This document shows, one piece after another, positions 40,760-53,523 of a DNA stretch of 64,000 nt. A model generated the notes under the pieces. That model was not told where the DNA came from, ran no database searches, and was given only the letters and a program-made list of their open reading frames with translations. How positions within the stretch are numbered: the stretch's first letter is position 1; each line of letters opens with the position of its first letter. Location of the stretch: contig MCGE01000001.1 of assembly GCA_002105175.1 (NCBI GenBank), forward strand, positions 3,224,001 through 3,288,000, read 5' to 3'. Origin of the DNA: Absidia repens. Taxonomy: Eukaryota > Mucoromycota > Mucoromycetes > Mucorales > Cunninghamellaceae. The position numbers and the translations under genes were made by a program.

Positions 40760-41575
40760 GGGGAAATGACGTATAGGTGTAGTATGACCTAAAACTGATA
40801 ATCTGTCTACGGGGGAACTAAGGGAACGGTAGTCGTAATAGATGAGCTAGAAACTAGGTATTTCATAGGAGAGTCACAAAACAGCTACAATAGCGGCTTT
40901 TCTCACTATTATATGAGTCAGAGACTGGTTATCAAAAGAAATATATTTTATTGAAGCATATTGTGTAAACACTAAGTCAGATGGTTGAGATTCATTCTAA
41001 CAAGGAATATATTGGGGGGGGTCATGAAGGATGTTATTGAAAGATCTAAGAAATGATCTACTATACTCTAAATAGACATTTGAAAGAGAAATCAAGTATA
41101 CTGTAGAAGACATAAGAGAAACAAAAGTGGTATCTTTTATTGATGGAGAACAACGGTCAACACTAAGCAAAATGGGGTGATGGTAGTAAGAATGGGATCT
41201 ATTGCACAAGACATGAGAGAGAGACTAATGGGTAATTGTTTTCATTGAAGCAGATAAAAGAGACACATTTTATTCAATCATAGAGACAAAATATAGACAA
41301 ACTAATACTAAAATAAGCCAATAAAGGCTCCAATAAGCCAACTAATGGGGTGGTCCTAAGCCCTGAATCCAAACTGAAAGGGTTTCCCCATGCATCTTGT
41401 AAACCCTGAGCGGAAACCCTTTCTAAACTAGTCCTGACACAAATCCATGATCATCAAAACCTCATAGAAGTTGGATGACGGAGAAATAAAGAAAAAAAAA
41501 CTGAAAGAAAGAGAGAGAGAAAAAAAAACAATTGAGTGTAAATAAATATTCACGTGGGCGGGATGTGAAAAATTT
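40760..41575 (-). repeat. Dispersed non-coding repeat, copy C
   Basis: Minus-strand copy of the family at 240-1150. Read on the minus strand it has CCCGCCCACGTG (CACGTG at 41551-41556), a pyrimidine-rich tract, GTGTCAGGACTAGTTTAGA, ATGCATGGGGAAACCC, a first AATAAAATGTGTC (about 41269-41274), CATGTCTTGTGCAATAGATC, and a second ATATGCTTCAATAAAATAT (near 40950). It also shares TGTAGCTGTTTTGTGA with copy A. The end near 40760 is uncertain and may lie as far as 40600. Confidence 0.65.
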
Positions 41576-41579
41576 GCCA

Positions 41580-42303
41580 CAGTCTCTCGCTGAACGGTAG
41601 TTCTGACGATTTCCCTGGTTTTTTTTTATTCGACGATAAGAAATTTAGATATATGAATGACTACACATTTAAGAATAAATATATTACCCATAATAACGTA
41701 AATTTCCCGTTGGTATCATTTTTGTGGGTTCCTGCTGCTGAAACTGGAAAGATGGAAGGAAAAATTAAAATCGATAGAATTGGACAGAAATGGGGAATAG
41801 TGGAACAGATGGTCAACACACGGAAAACATCAAATTCTATTTAAAAATCCATAAATATGCTTCTATCCTACCATAGTGTCATATTTGATGTTTAATGACT
41901 CTGTATTTTATAGGATGTATCGTGGTATAATTTATATACTCAACGATATTTTGGATTTTCGATCGGCTAGGAGAATCTCAGGATATAATTTATGGCTCAT
42001 ATTTGAGCATGGATCGAGTAGGCGGAGGGAGGGACAGGGATGACAGATTTCATGGAATAGGCACAAAAGAATTCATGAATTTGCCTATGATTGGTGTGGC
42101 TCATTAATTTTCGCCGGCCACGTTGCAACTCATTTTTTTGTGTGATAGGAATTGTTTGATGACCGCACATTTTTTTAAAGCAAAAGAAATGACGGTGTTC
42201 CAATTTTTTAGGCTTCCAAAAAATTGTAATTCACCGCATTTTTCTGTTCTTCTTTTCCTCGTTTATATCACAGATACTTCTTGATTATTTTTTTTTATAC
42301 ATC
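41580..42303. other. Intergenic region upstream of UBE2E gene
   Basis: No gene seen. The last 100 bp are pyrimidine-rich, consistent with a core promoter and leader. Confidence 0.45.
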
Positions 42304-43280
<977 letters not shown>

Positions 43281-44085
43281 TATCATCGTTATCTATCCTC
43301 GTCTCTGTTTTACTCCTCCTTCTGCTTTGTATTATCCCCCCATTTATCTTAGTACTGCCCATTACCGATTTATCGCTGTGTCAGCTTCCTCGCTTCCTCA
43401 CATTATTTATCTCCGTCATTTATGAATATTTACAGTATTTTATACTGCTTTTACAAATTGAATATTGCAATAAATCGCTTTCTTTCTCTTTTTTATGATA
43501 CACTGTCTTTGTTTTATTTTATTTGGATTGTATGTATATGATGTGATACGTGTTTACTCCTGCTTTATATATATATATTCCTTTTGTATGCTTTAGTTTG
43601 ATATCACTACGATCATAAATTTATGTTTTCACCAGCAGCTGTCAGTGATCTAGACTTTGTGCTGTGAAATTTTCTGATTCCAATATCTATTGGTTAGCTC
43701 AATATGTCGTATGATAGCGTGCCTGGCATGGGTTAGTAGGTTTACCCTCTTCATTGTCTGCAACCGTCATTCATATTTTGAATATCAAATCTTAAATTCA
43801 TACAGGTCTACTATAATTTAGGGTACAGTACATTACGTTTCAGTGCAAAAGATGGAGAATCTCTTCGAATATTGTATTGTACTAATTCAGTATTTTTACC
43901 AAACTTTTTCACAATCTGAGTTTGGAGTATTTGTAAAAAAAAGTCTATTTTCGGTTTATCGTTTTCCCTCCATTTCCTTTTTTGACTCCCTTTTTTTTAA
44001 CCTATTTCTTCTCTTTTCTTTTTTTTTTTTTTTCCTTTTCTTTTTTTCTTTATTTCCTTATTCCATTTCCGTATAATAAAGCTGA
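43281..44085. other. Intergenic region, no gene seen
   Basis: It contains the UBE2E 3' flank and a strongly pyrimidine-rich leader (about 43965-44065) before the AKR start. Confidence 0.5.
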
Positions 44086-45765
44086 ATGGAATACCGTTAT
44101 TTAGGCTCCTCAGGACTAAAAGTGAGTGCCATTGGCTTGGGAACTTGGATTACTTTTGGTAAGAAAAAATAATGTTATGAAACACGATTCTGAAATTAAT
44201 TGAACTACTACTAACAAAGTCATCTCTTGTGTTCCGTTTTGCAGCTGCACAAATCAATTCCGGTAAGTTTGTCACAACATTCTCTTACGCGTGCTTTTTT
44301 TTTTTTTAAAAAAAAAAAACAACGACCCCTCCTGTCGCCAAACTTCGTCGCTTACGTCTTCTTCTCTCTCACTTTTTATTATTATAGAAACTGCCACGGA
44401 ATGTATGCGTGTGGCTTTTGATAATGGTATCAACTTCTTTGACGTCGCAGAATCCCATTCAGGTAAGATTGGAAAACGTGAAGAAACTAGATCTAGCCAT
44501 TATGATGAAGGCAGCGACTGTACTCACTTGACGTGTTTTTCAATAGGTGGGCAGGCACAAATCGATATGGGGGTCGCCTTCAAAAGACTTCAATGGCGGC
44601 GATCAGAATTTGTTGTGGCTACCAATATCTATTGGGGAGGCAAAGGACCAAACGATCGAGGCTTATCTCGGAAACACATTATTGAAGGACTATCATCATC
44701 ACTGAAACGACTACAGCTGGATTATGTGGACATTGTATATGGTCAACGGCCGGATCCGGATACACCTATGGAAGAAATTGTTCGCGCATTCAGCTGGTGC
44801 ATTGATAAGGGAATGGCTTTGTACTGGGGAACAAGTGAATGGCCTCCTCATTTGGTTATAGAAGCGATCAAGGTAGCACAACAACTAAATTTGGTGGCTC
44901 CTGTAGTTGAGGTAAGTGACAAAATGGTACAAATATATATATATATCATTGAAGTTATATAATATACTAACATACTTTGCTTCTCTCTTTTTTTTTTTTT
45001 TTTTTTTTTTTTTGTATATATGCATATATATGAATACAATTCATATCAGCAACCTCAATACAATATGTTTCATCGTGAACGGGTGGAAAAGGAATATCTT
45101 TACCTTCTTGAAAACTACAAAATTGGGATCACTGGATGGTCACCTTTGGCTTCAGGTAGGAAATTGATTCATCTTCATCATGATCCCAAATCAGCGACGC
45201 TTTAATTTTCTTTCTTTGGTTTAAAAATAAATAGGCGTATTGACAGGCAAATATAACGATGGGAAAATACCTTCTGATGCACGATTGTCTATTCAGGATC
45301 ACCCAGTTATAAATCGACTAAGGGCGGGCTTCTTTAGCGTAGAAGGGCATCGAAAAATGGAAAAAGTGAAGCAACTTGTGGTAAGTACAGAAAAGGTAGA
45401 AACTGATTTTTTTTTAAAAAAAAAAAGAACGGATGATTAACGTCCAGCACTGTTGTTTCTTTTAACTTTAGGTGGTGGCGGATCGATTGGGCATCACTCC
45501 CTCTCAACTGGCGATTGCGTGGTGTTTGAAAAATACATCAGTATCAAGTGTGATCACGGGGGCATCTCGTCCATCTCAAGTGGAAGACAATGTGAAGGCT
45601 ATAAAATGTTTGCACTTACTGTCCAATGATGTGATGCAGGAGTTGGAAAGGGTAATTTGATCTTCACCTGTCGTCCTCAACTTTTTACTCAATATTTTTT
45701 TATCCCACTCTGTCTAGATTCTTGGCAACAAACCAGACCCTATATTCAACTTTCGTTCCTCATGA
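44086..45765 (+). CDS. Kv-beta-like aldo-keto reductase with altered catalytic tetrad
   Basis: Eight exons (44086-44158, 44245-44262, 44388-44462, 44547-44911, 45050-45155, 45235-45380, 45472-45651, 45718-45765) give 336 aa. The protein tracks Kv-channel beta subunits (AKR6) throughout, including [59 protein letters not shown] and [11 protein letters not shown]. The NADPH-binding parts look intact. At the active site, the Asp is kept in FDVAESHS, but the Tyr position reads His. The Lys position reads Asn (VATNIYWGG), and the His/Asn position reads Gln (VYGQRPDP). It is probably a nucleotide-binding pseudoenzyme or regulatory subunit. Exon 2 is only 18 nt. Confidence 0.9.
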
Positions 45766-46563
45766 TAGAAAATGGAAGAACCAGACTATCAAGGCTTCTT
45801 GAACGAATGAACTCCGTTGCTTAAGGATTTTAGTTTATTATTCAAATCTGGTTTAGTTAGTTTTATTGTTCTTGTATAGCTTATCAATTTGAAATAAATA
45901 AAAAAAAACGGCATTACGTCTTCTCTGTATTCCATTCGTTATTATGTCTTCTTTGTATTCCATATGTTATTATTAGATGTACGGTTTGGATTGTATAGAA
46001 AAAAAGGAACGATAAAAGGAAAGTAATTGGGAACTCACCAAATCACATCCTGTCGGAATGCATAATTGCTTTGGGCCATGAATACCACATTTGGAGGAAG
46101 TAAAAAAAAGGAGACAATTGAACGTCCGCAAAGGCATCGTTGTTGTAGTGCACTGTTCACATTATTATTGTCCCTGATATACTCATGGGTAAAAAAAAAA
46201 AAAAACCCTGAATATTTTATGATCATCCAATATGGTGTGAGAAGACACACAGTTCTTTCTGTACCAGCTACCCGTACCTTTTCCCGACGTAATGATACTC
46301 AAGCTCTTGACCACATTAAAATAAAAAATAAAATAAAAAAAAGAGCAGAATTCAATCAAAAAAGGGGGTCGTAACAACAAGAAATCTTCGAACAATTTTA
46401 TTATGATGATATTGATTTACACGTTCGGGACCAAAATTGAATTGAAACAATTGTCCTTCGGTTATCCATTACCCTGATCTGATCTTGGGTCCCTGAATTC
46501 CTGGCGGTGTTTATAAATGACTAGGGCACTTTTTTTTTAGAGTATAAATACAGGCATCTTAAC

Positions 46564-46609
<46 letters not shown>

Positions 46610-46622
46610 AAACAAAACAAGA
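45766..46622. other. Intergenic region upstream of RlpA-like gene
   Basis: No gene seen. AATAAATAAA near 45894 can end the AKR transcript. A (TTATCA)n tract lies at 46564-46608, immediately before the next start codon. Confidence 0.5.
46564..46608. repeat. (TTATCA)n microsatellite in leader of RlpA-like gene
   Basis: About seven copies of a six-base unit end 14 bp before the ATG at 46623, so they lie in the 5' leader or core promoter. Confidence 0.85.
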
Positions 46623-47161
46623 ATGAACTTTTTTACTCTGATTACTTCTTTCATGATGCTCTTTGTGGTGATGACCATGGCTGCCCCATTGGAAAAGCGC
46701 CAATACAGCGGTGATGGTACTTGGTATGATGTTTCTCTTGGAAGTTGTGGCAAAATCAACAATAATAATGAAATGGTTGCCGCTCTTAATGCTCCTCAAA
46801 TGAAAAATGGACCTAACCCTAATCACAACAGCATTTGTAATAAACGTATTCGAGTCACTGGACCAAAAGGCTCTGTAACTGTCAAAATTGTAAGTGCACG
46901 AGGCGACCCCTTCCCCTCAAATAATATCAACATTTAAACGCCGCTTTTTTCTTTGATAGGTGGATACCTGCCCAAGCTGCAAGTATGGCAGTGTTGATCT
47001 CTCACCTTCTTCCTTCAAAAAGGTTGCCGATTTATCTGCCGGTCGAGTTCCAATCACTTGGTAAAGTCTTATATTTTATAATATATATATATAAATGACG
47101 ATATTGCATTTTTATTAACGAATATATTATCTATTTTTTTTTTTTTAGGAACTGGGTTTGA
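46623..47161 (+). CDS. Small secreted RlpA-like / double-psi beta-barrel protein
   Basis: Exons 46623-46889, 46960-47060 and 47149-47161 give 126 aa. A signal peptide (MNFFTLITSFMMLFVVMTMA) is followed by LEKR, a Kex2-type processing site. The mature part begins QYSGDGTWYDVSLGSCG. Conserved elements of fungal RlpA-like DPBB proteins follow: NNNNEMVAAL, CNKRIRV, VDTCPSCKYGSVDLS and VPITWNWV. Four cysteines could form two disulphides. Relatives include barwin/expansin-like and cerato-platanin-adjacent wall proteins. The biochemical function is not established. The last exon is 13 nt. Confidence 0.88.
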
Positions 47162-47395
47162 GAAACAGTGACTATAATAAATAAAAAAGACTGGTTCTTT
47201 TATTTTCCATTTATAAGAAATAATTTAATGCCTAGATGGTAGTTTATTTACAATCAACGATATAATAAATTTTTTTTTTGATTCCTTTCATCTCGTCAGC
47301 GGAGTTTAATGTGATATTGTAGAAATGGGCAAGATCAACTTTTTTTTTATTTCTATTCCATGCAATCAAGTGATAAAAAAAATAACGAAAGAATA

Positions 47396-48270
47396 CTAAT
47401 GAGATGCCATCAAAAGCGTCATTAAAGAAGATTTTCGGTGATCTTGATATATACGATATCCGAACCGGTAAGAATAACGACGCCGATGTTGATGATGATG
47501 AACGTCTAAAAGCAGGCTACGTAGAACTAAGCTATCATGGTTCATATCAACAAATGCATTATCAGAATGAAAATGGCGTGAGCATTTTTTAGGGACCACA
47601 TTCTTTTTTGAGGCAGCTTTAAGCAAGATAGGATCCTGTAATTGTAACTTGAGGTAAGTACCATGTTGATTTACAAAGCCAGCCAGCGACAATGGAGACA
47701 CCCATAATTCATAGCCAAGCAAATGCAAAAAACTCCGCTCCATGCGATTAATGTCTTGACAGGTGAACCACAGCGAAACCCTGTTGGCCAATTCACGATT
47801 CGTCAAATGAGTACCCGCTTCGCATAAATATTTGGAACTGACCAGAATCGCCGCTAAAAATAGCCGGTATGGCGTATCAAACTTCCCTGTTGCTTTTGTA
47901 ATCGACAGTTTTTGCTGTAGCCGTATTAAATAAAGGATCGCGAATAAAAATACTGATAAAGGAATGCGACAGCATTTGAAGATCAATCGAATAAAAGTTT
48001 CAATACTGGGAAGTGATTCGTGTACTATCGCTCCATGGTTAGAGTCCATAAGGGCTGGTTTTTTTGGTAACTGTACCACATTATACACAGTAAATGCTAT
48101 GTATCCTATAAAGTTAATATTGTGCAAGCGGAGTATTAGCCGGTTTTTTTTTTTTTTTTTTTTTTGCATGAATTTATAAGACATAGTCGTGTAGAATATA
48201 TAAAGGAAATCATCATACCAACTAATGCGTCAGTGCTGTAGCAAGCGATTTGTACACCTTGTTGGGTCAT
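47396..48270 (-). CDS. Pho80/PCL-type cyclin
   Basis: Two exons, 48270-48219 and 48105-47396, give about 253 aa. The second exon contains a Pho80-like cyclin core. IETFIRLIFKCCRIPLSVFLFAILYLIRLQQK is followed by FDTPYRLFLAAILVSSKYLCEAGTH, TNRELANRV and MERSFLHLLGYELWVSP. Such cyclins partner Pho85-like CDKs in phosphate, glycogen or morphogenesis control. The 5' splice choice (GTATGA donor, TTTATAG acceptor) is my best fit, because another acceptor (GTACAG) would break the frame. The intron contains an A-run on the sense strand. The C-terminus after about residue 195 is basic and His/Arg-rich and may be disordered. Confidence 0.72.
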
Positions 48271-48363
48271 GACTCGATGGAGGGACAAAAAATAAAAAAT
48301 GGAGAAGTTTTGTAAAAAAAAAAAAATAATCTCAAACCCGAATATATTTATATCATATGTGAA

Positions 48364-49475
48364 CCCGTATTTTTATTACTAACTGCTGGAAGGATCACCC
48401 ATCCAATATAATTCTAAGCTGTCACCGGGTTGCAAAAAGATTGTAATGCTATTCATAATAAAACAAGGGTTTCTATCAAAACAGGAATAGGTGTGATAAC
48501 AATAGAAGACATCTTGTTCATGTTGTACAATAGCATAATTTGGTTTTTATTGTGTCAAAGATGAATATGTATTAATGATAATTGCATAAACTAAGGCTAA
48601 AGTGGCGCACAAAGACAATAATCAAAAAAAGAGAGGGTCATACTATGATTCTAGTCTCATATAATTGTAGAAGAGAAGGAGGAAAACGATCCTTGTGACA
48701 ATAGTAAGGTGTAGGGCAAGGTAGGTGTTTCCACGGTTTCAGGTGATTTTGTTTCCTTGTTCTTGAGATGCATTGACGGACACTGTTACACTTCCTGTCT
48801 GGACCTTGGTGTCACCTTTGGTGCTTGATCACTTTTAATTTCCTTTCCCGAGATGTTCCTTGCTGAATATAACTTGAAGGAGTAAAATGCATTGTAAGTG
48901 ACATGTCGAAAACATAGTACAAATTGTGTATGCATTCCGTCCCCCAACCTTTTTTTTCTTCTTATTACCGTCTTAGACAAGATGATCCAACCAAACAAGT
49001 GACGTTTCTATAAAGTATATAAAGAGATTAGTACTCAATTAACCAGTAACCATTTCATTTTTAAAAAAGGCTAACCTTTTCATAGGCGCTTAATTTTACA
49101 GGGGACATAATGATGATCCTACAATGAAACTTTGTTAGCTTGCTTATCATGAGCTATGAATGCTTTGTTTTTTTGTCACTATTACCTTCAATCTATATCA
49201 TCATCAAAGCCCATCATGGATATAAAGCGTAGGCCAACCATCAAGAGCCGGAGATTTCAAAAACTATCATGAATATTCAATATAATGTTGCCAATGGCCA
49301 ACACAAAAAGGTGATACCTACAGAAAAAGTAACAAAGGCGGGTTAGTATATCCAGAGACAAATGAATAGTATTTACATACCTAGGTTGTTGATGAAAGAG
49401 GTGGTCAGGTCCTCTGATGGTGCCATGCGGACAAAAAAAGAGATAATTTCGTAATATATGGATATCGTCCATCAT
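48364..49475 (-). other. Exon-like fragments, unassigned (possible decayed gene)
   Basis: On the minus strand several pieces look like exons. The first is 49475-49382, an ATG-started piece (MDDIHILRNYLFFCPHG...) ending at a strong GTATGT donor. After a TTCTGTAG acceptor, a second continues in frame as YHLFVLAIGNIILNIHDS and then meets a stop after a T5 run. Further pieces are MSPVKLSAYEK with a GTTAGC donor near 49072, KRHLFGWIILSKT (about 49006-48971), a stretch near 48720-48650, and a last piece ending ELYWMGDPSSS-stop at about 48385. I could not join them into one open protein and recognise no family. It could be a decayed gene, or a real gene whose junctions I missed. Confidence 0.35.
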
Positions 49476-49839
49476 GTCTTCAAGTCTAGCTAGGAGTTCC
49501 TTGTCTGAGTACTAGTTGCATCTCCGGGTGACCGCGACCTTCTAATGGTTTACAAACTGATTTGTCATTTCTTTGTAAAGTAGATAAAAGACAAGAAAGA
49601 GAAGGGGCGCAGAAAAAATGGCGGTGATTAAAATCATTCCTGTTGGTTGGAACAGACAGACGCGGCAAAAGGGCAAAAAAAAAAAAACTCGCGTTCAATT
49701 AATTTTTTTTGCGATTTCTAGTCACGACCTTTTTTTTTGAAAAAGTTATAAAAAGGCCCCTCTTTTCTACTGAACTATTCTTTTCTTTTACTTACTTATT
49801 ACCTTTTATACAAACTATACTTTTACTTCTTCTATAACA
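49476..49839. promoter_or_regulatory. Upstream region of RNR2
   Basis: It ends in a TATAAA-like element (about 49748-49754) and a pyrimidine-rich leader before the ATG at 49840, consistent with a strongly expressed gene. Confidence 0.5.
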
Positions 49840-51099
49840 ATGTCCGTCTCTGAAGCTGCCCAACAACTTGAACAATTGACCCTCAAGCATCAACGCCCTG
49901 TTCGTGAAAGCGAAAAGGACGAAGAAATCCTCCAAGAAAACACTCGCCGCTTCTGCTTATTCCCTATCAAATACCATGAAGTAAGTTCTTCATAATACCT
50001 ATATATACCCTCTGTTTTGCTCGTATTGACCAACTCATTCCTTCCCACTTGCATAATAGATTTGGCAATTCTACAAAAAGCACGAAGCTTCTTTCTGGAC
50101 TGCTGAAGAAATTGACCTCTCCAAGGATACTAATGACTGGGAAAACAAAATGAACAACGACGAACGTTTCTTTATCTCTCATGTGTTGGCTTTCTTTGCT
50201 AGCTCGGATGGTATTGTCAACGAAAACTTGGTGCAAAACTTTATGGATGAAGTCAAGATCGCTGAAGCCAAATGCTTTTATGGATTCCAAATCATGATTG
50301 AAAATATTCATGCTGAAACTTATAGTTTATTGATTGACACTTATATCAAGGACCCTGTTGAAAAAGAAAACTTGTTTGATGCCATTGAAACCAGTAAGTT
50401 TGTACCCTTTATTTATTTTTATATCGCATACGCGGTATTTTGATCCAAAAGGAATAATTCTGCGTATTCGTGGAACTTGAAATTATTCTAACCCAACGCG
50501 TTGGTGTTTTTTTTTTCCTGATAATAGTTCCTTGTATTAAGAAAAAGGCTGATTGGGCTTTCCGATGGATCAGTGGCAATGAATCATTTGCTGAACGTCT
50601 TGTGGCCTTTGCTGCTGTGGAAGGTATCTTCTTCTCTGGTGCCTTTGCCTCCATCTTCTGGCTCAAGAAACGTGGTTTGATGCCTGGTTTGACCTTCTCC
50701 AATGAATTGATCTGTCGTGACGAAGGTCTTCACACTGACTTTGCTTGTTTATTGTTTGGTCATATTCATCATCAACCTAGCAGTGATCGTGTGCGTGAAA
50801 TCATTGTGGAAGCTGTTGCCATTGAACAAGAATTTTTGACGGATGCTCTCCCTGTTGCTCTTATTGGTATGAACTCCAAGCTTATGTGCCAATACATTGA
50901 ATTTGTCGCCGATCGTCTCTTGGTTGCTCTTGGTCAAGATAAGCATTACAACTCCACTAATCCCTTTGACTTCATGGATATGATCTCCCTTCAAGGCAAA
51001 ACCAACTTCTTTGAAAAACGTGTCTCCGATTATCAACGTGCTGGTGTCATGAACAAAACCCCTGAAGAAAAGAACTTCACTTTGGATGCCGATTTCTAA
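49840..51099 (+). CDS. RNR2: Ribonucleotide reductase small subunit (R2)
   Basis: Exons 49840-49980, 50060-50393 and 50528-51099 give 348 aa. Class Ia R2 features are all visible. [24 protein letters not shown] supplies an iron-ligand Glu. [17 protein letters not shown] holds the radical Tyr and an ExxH ligand pair. [12 protein letters not shown] and [10 protein letters not shown] hold the second ligand set. The C-terminal FTLDADF is the tail that docks into the large subunit. It supplies the tyrosyl radical for dNTP synthesis. Intron 2 (50394-50527) contains a perfect palindrome with an MCB core (see the 50493 feature). An AATAAA is at 51233-51238. Confidence 0.97.
50493..50504. promoter_or_regulatory. 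Palindromic MCB-like element in RNR2 intron 2
   Basis: CCAACGCGTTGG is a 12-bp perfect palindrome containing ACGCGT, the MluI cell-cycle box bound by MBF in other fungi. A related TACGCGG lies near 50429 in the same intron. MBF controls RNR genes at G1/S in yeasts. Its use here, inside an intron, is inference. Confidence 0.4.
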
Positions 51100-52544
51100 T
51101 TTGTTATTTCCCATTACATCATACACACACACAAAACCCTATTCATTACTTCCCCACTCTTTAGTAGTATACATATTCATATTTTTTTACTTATCATGTT
51201 GTTTATATCCCCCTCTCCATCAATTCTTTAACAATAAAATATATATATATAATTATACAATTGAATCATTGCTTGATTGTATGCGCAGATTGATTGTTGC
51301 TGCGATTTTTGTTTTGACGTTTGCTGTGTTTTTTGATTGGGAAAGATAATTAATTTACTGCTCTTCTCATTTATGCAATGTGCCATCCACATGAAAATCA
51401 TTATTATATGACAGACTTACAATAAGAACAATAAGAATGTCTATTTCTTTCACCGTCATTCATTGATGTTTATCTGCAGATATACTGTCAGAACGTCTTT
51501 TTGTTATCAGTTCATAACACTGTAAAATTCGATTTTTGCTCGCCTGATGGAAAATCAGAAGATTGGACGCAAGCATATGGTATATTAAATAGCGTTATAT
51601 ATACGGTATGAGTGAATGGCACAGGGTATTAATATATTAAAAAAAAGTGTCGGGAATTTTTTTTGGATGCTTTTAGTCTCTAGCTTTGTCAATCACCCAC
51701 ATCAAGACTAGTACCCCTAAAACAGATGCCACTTGGATGATATTCAACTGCCGCTTATCTGATTACATGATTATTGTGTACTTGTTCTTGATTGGTCAGT
51801 CCCCTTGGCTTTCTCAACCTGTTCCGCTAGATGTGTTACTAAAACCATTCATAAAATTCCTCTCGTCCCTCAATGTAAAAACCCAGTACTGTACAGTAAG
51901 CAAAATGCTGAGCACGACTGTTTATCGATTTGCTTTGTACTTGAACTTTCTTTTTTTTTTTGGGGGGGGGGAAGGCTCCCCCACATCAGCTTTTTTTTTT
52001 CTACACACACAAGTACTATACATTAGAGTGTAGGAATATTCATTTGACAATACAAACAAACTGAATATATGAAAGACAATATCAAGGCAAAATTTCAAAA
52101 CTTATTTAATGTTGATGTAAATATGGACTATAACAACAAAGCTAAACTCGTCCAATAGTATATATTATGTCACGAATCTAAATGTGAGGCTATTAAGCGG
52201 ATGGGGGTATGAAGTATATGGAGGTGAGGCGAGTGTATTTTACTGTAGGATAAATATAGCATCAGATAAGCTGGTAAAACCAATGAGTGTAAACTATTCT
52301 ACGGTGGGTGGCGAGCTATTCTACAGTGAAGGGATTAATTAAACTAATCGTATTGACTCATTTTATCTGCGAAGACATCAAGAGAGGTGAACAAGAATGC
52401 CACCAATGTTGAATGGTGAGGCTCATTGTCATCAGAAGAGATCTATTATGTTGCTGATGTTGTTTAATGTTGATTGTTGTAAGGGAGTCCTTTTTTTTTA
52501 TCTCCATAAAAAAAAACCAACTCCACACAGAGACAAAAAATGCA
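51100..52544. other. Intergenic region, no gene seen
   Basis: AT-rich 3' flank of RNR2 and spacer up to repeat copy D. Contains a T10G9 homopolymer junction (about 51951-51969). No supported gene. Confidence 0.5.
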
Positions 52545-53475
52545 TTTCAACTCCCGCCCACGTGCATGTTTATTTACTCCACAATTTTTTTTCCGCCTCT
52601 TTCTTTTTCCCTTCGCTCTTTTTTTTTTTTTTCATCATTTAATTTCTATGATGTTGCGGTGGACTTAGATTAGTGTCGGGACTAGTTTAGAACGGTATTC
52701 AGCTCAGGGATTACAACATGCATGGGGAAACCCTTTCATTTTGAATTCAGGATTTAGGACCGTCATTGGCGACTCTATTAGATTAGTTTAGTGTTAGTTT
52801 GTCCATAGTTTTTATCCGCATCTGAATAAAATATGTCTCCTTTTACTTGCTTCGATGAAAAATGTTTCAGTAGTCTCTCTCATGTCTTGTGCAGTATATC
52901 AGCTCCCTTTTTATTATCCCCTTAGATTAGTGTTGACTATTGTTCAAGTCTCACGTTAGATTCCATTCTGTTTCCACAAGAGATCCTTCCATTAAGTCCA
53001 TTGTCACAATAAACCCGTCGTCTTTTAGTTTTAGTATCTACACATATGCTTCAACAAAATGAGCCTTTTTTAAAACCATACTCTGATCCATTGCATAATG
53101 AACATTGTCTTCACTATTGTGTCCAACCCAGCATTTGATTTCTAATTCACCCTCATTGACCACTTTTCACTTAGTAACCCCCCTCCCTCAGAAACTGGTT
53201 GACCGTCTTAGACCACTTACTACCAAAGATATCCTTTTTTTTTGCTCAATCAATCGTACAAATAAATCTAGACCGTGCTATCCATGTAGCCGTCGCTTTT
53301 AAAGTATTTCAAGTAACTTTCTAGCTTGTTTATAGCTACCTGCCCTACCCTTCTCCCTGAAGTCTAGTGACTGGTAGATAGTTCATGGTCACTTAATATG
53401 AATAGGCGGACGTATTTTCGCACTACTATTCATTTCAATCAGACTAGACCGTACATTCAACGACTTCCCCACTAG
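52545..53475 (+). repeat. Dispersed non-coding repeat, copy D
   Basis: Plus-strand copy of the family at 240-1150, alignable to copy A almost end to end. It has CCCGCCCACGTG (CACGTG at 52559-52564), a pyrimidine tract, GTGTCGGGACTAGTTTAGA, CATGCATGGGGAAACCC, GAATAAAATATGTC (52824-52837), CATGTCTTGTGCAG, ATATGCTTCAACAAAAT (near 53044), CAGAAACTGGTTGACCGTCTT and TCTAGTGACTGG (near 53364). The second AATAAA is mutated to AACAAA in this copy. Confidence 0.7.
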
Positions 53476-53486
53476 AACGAACGTAC

Positions 53487-53523
<37 letters not shown>

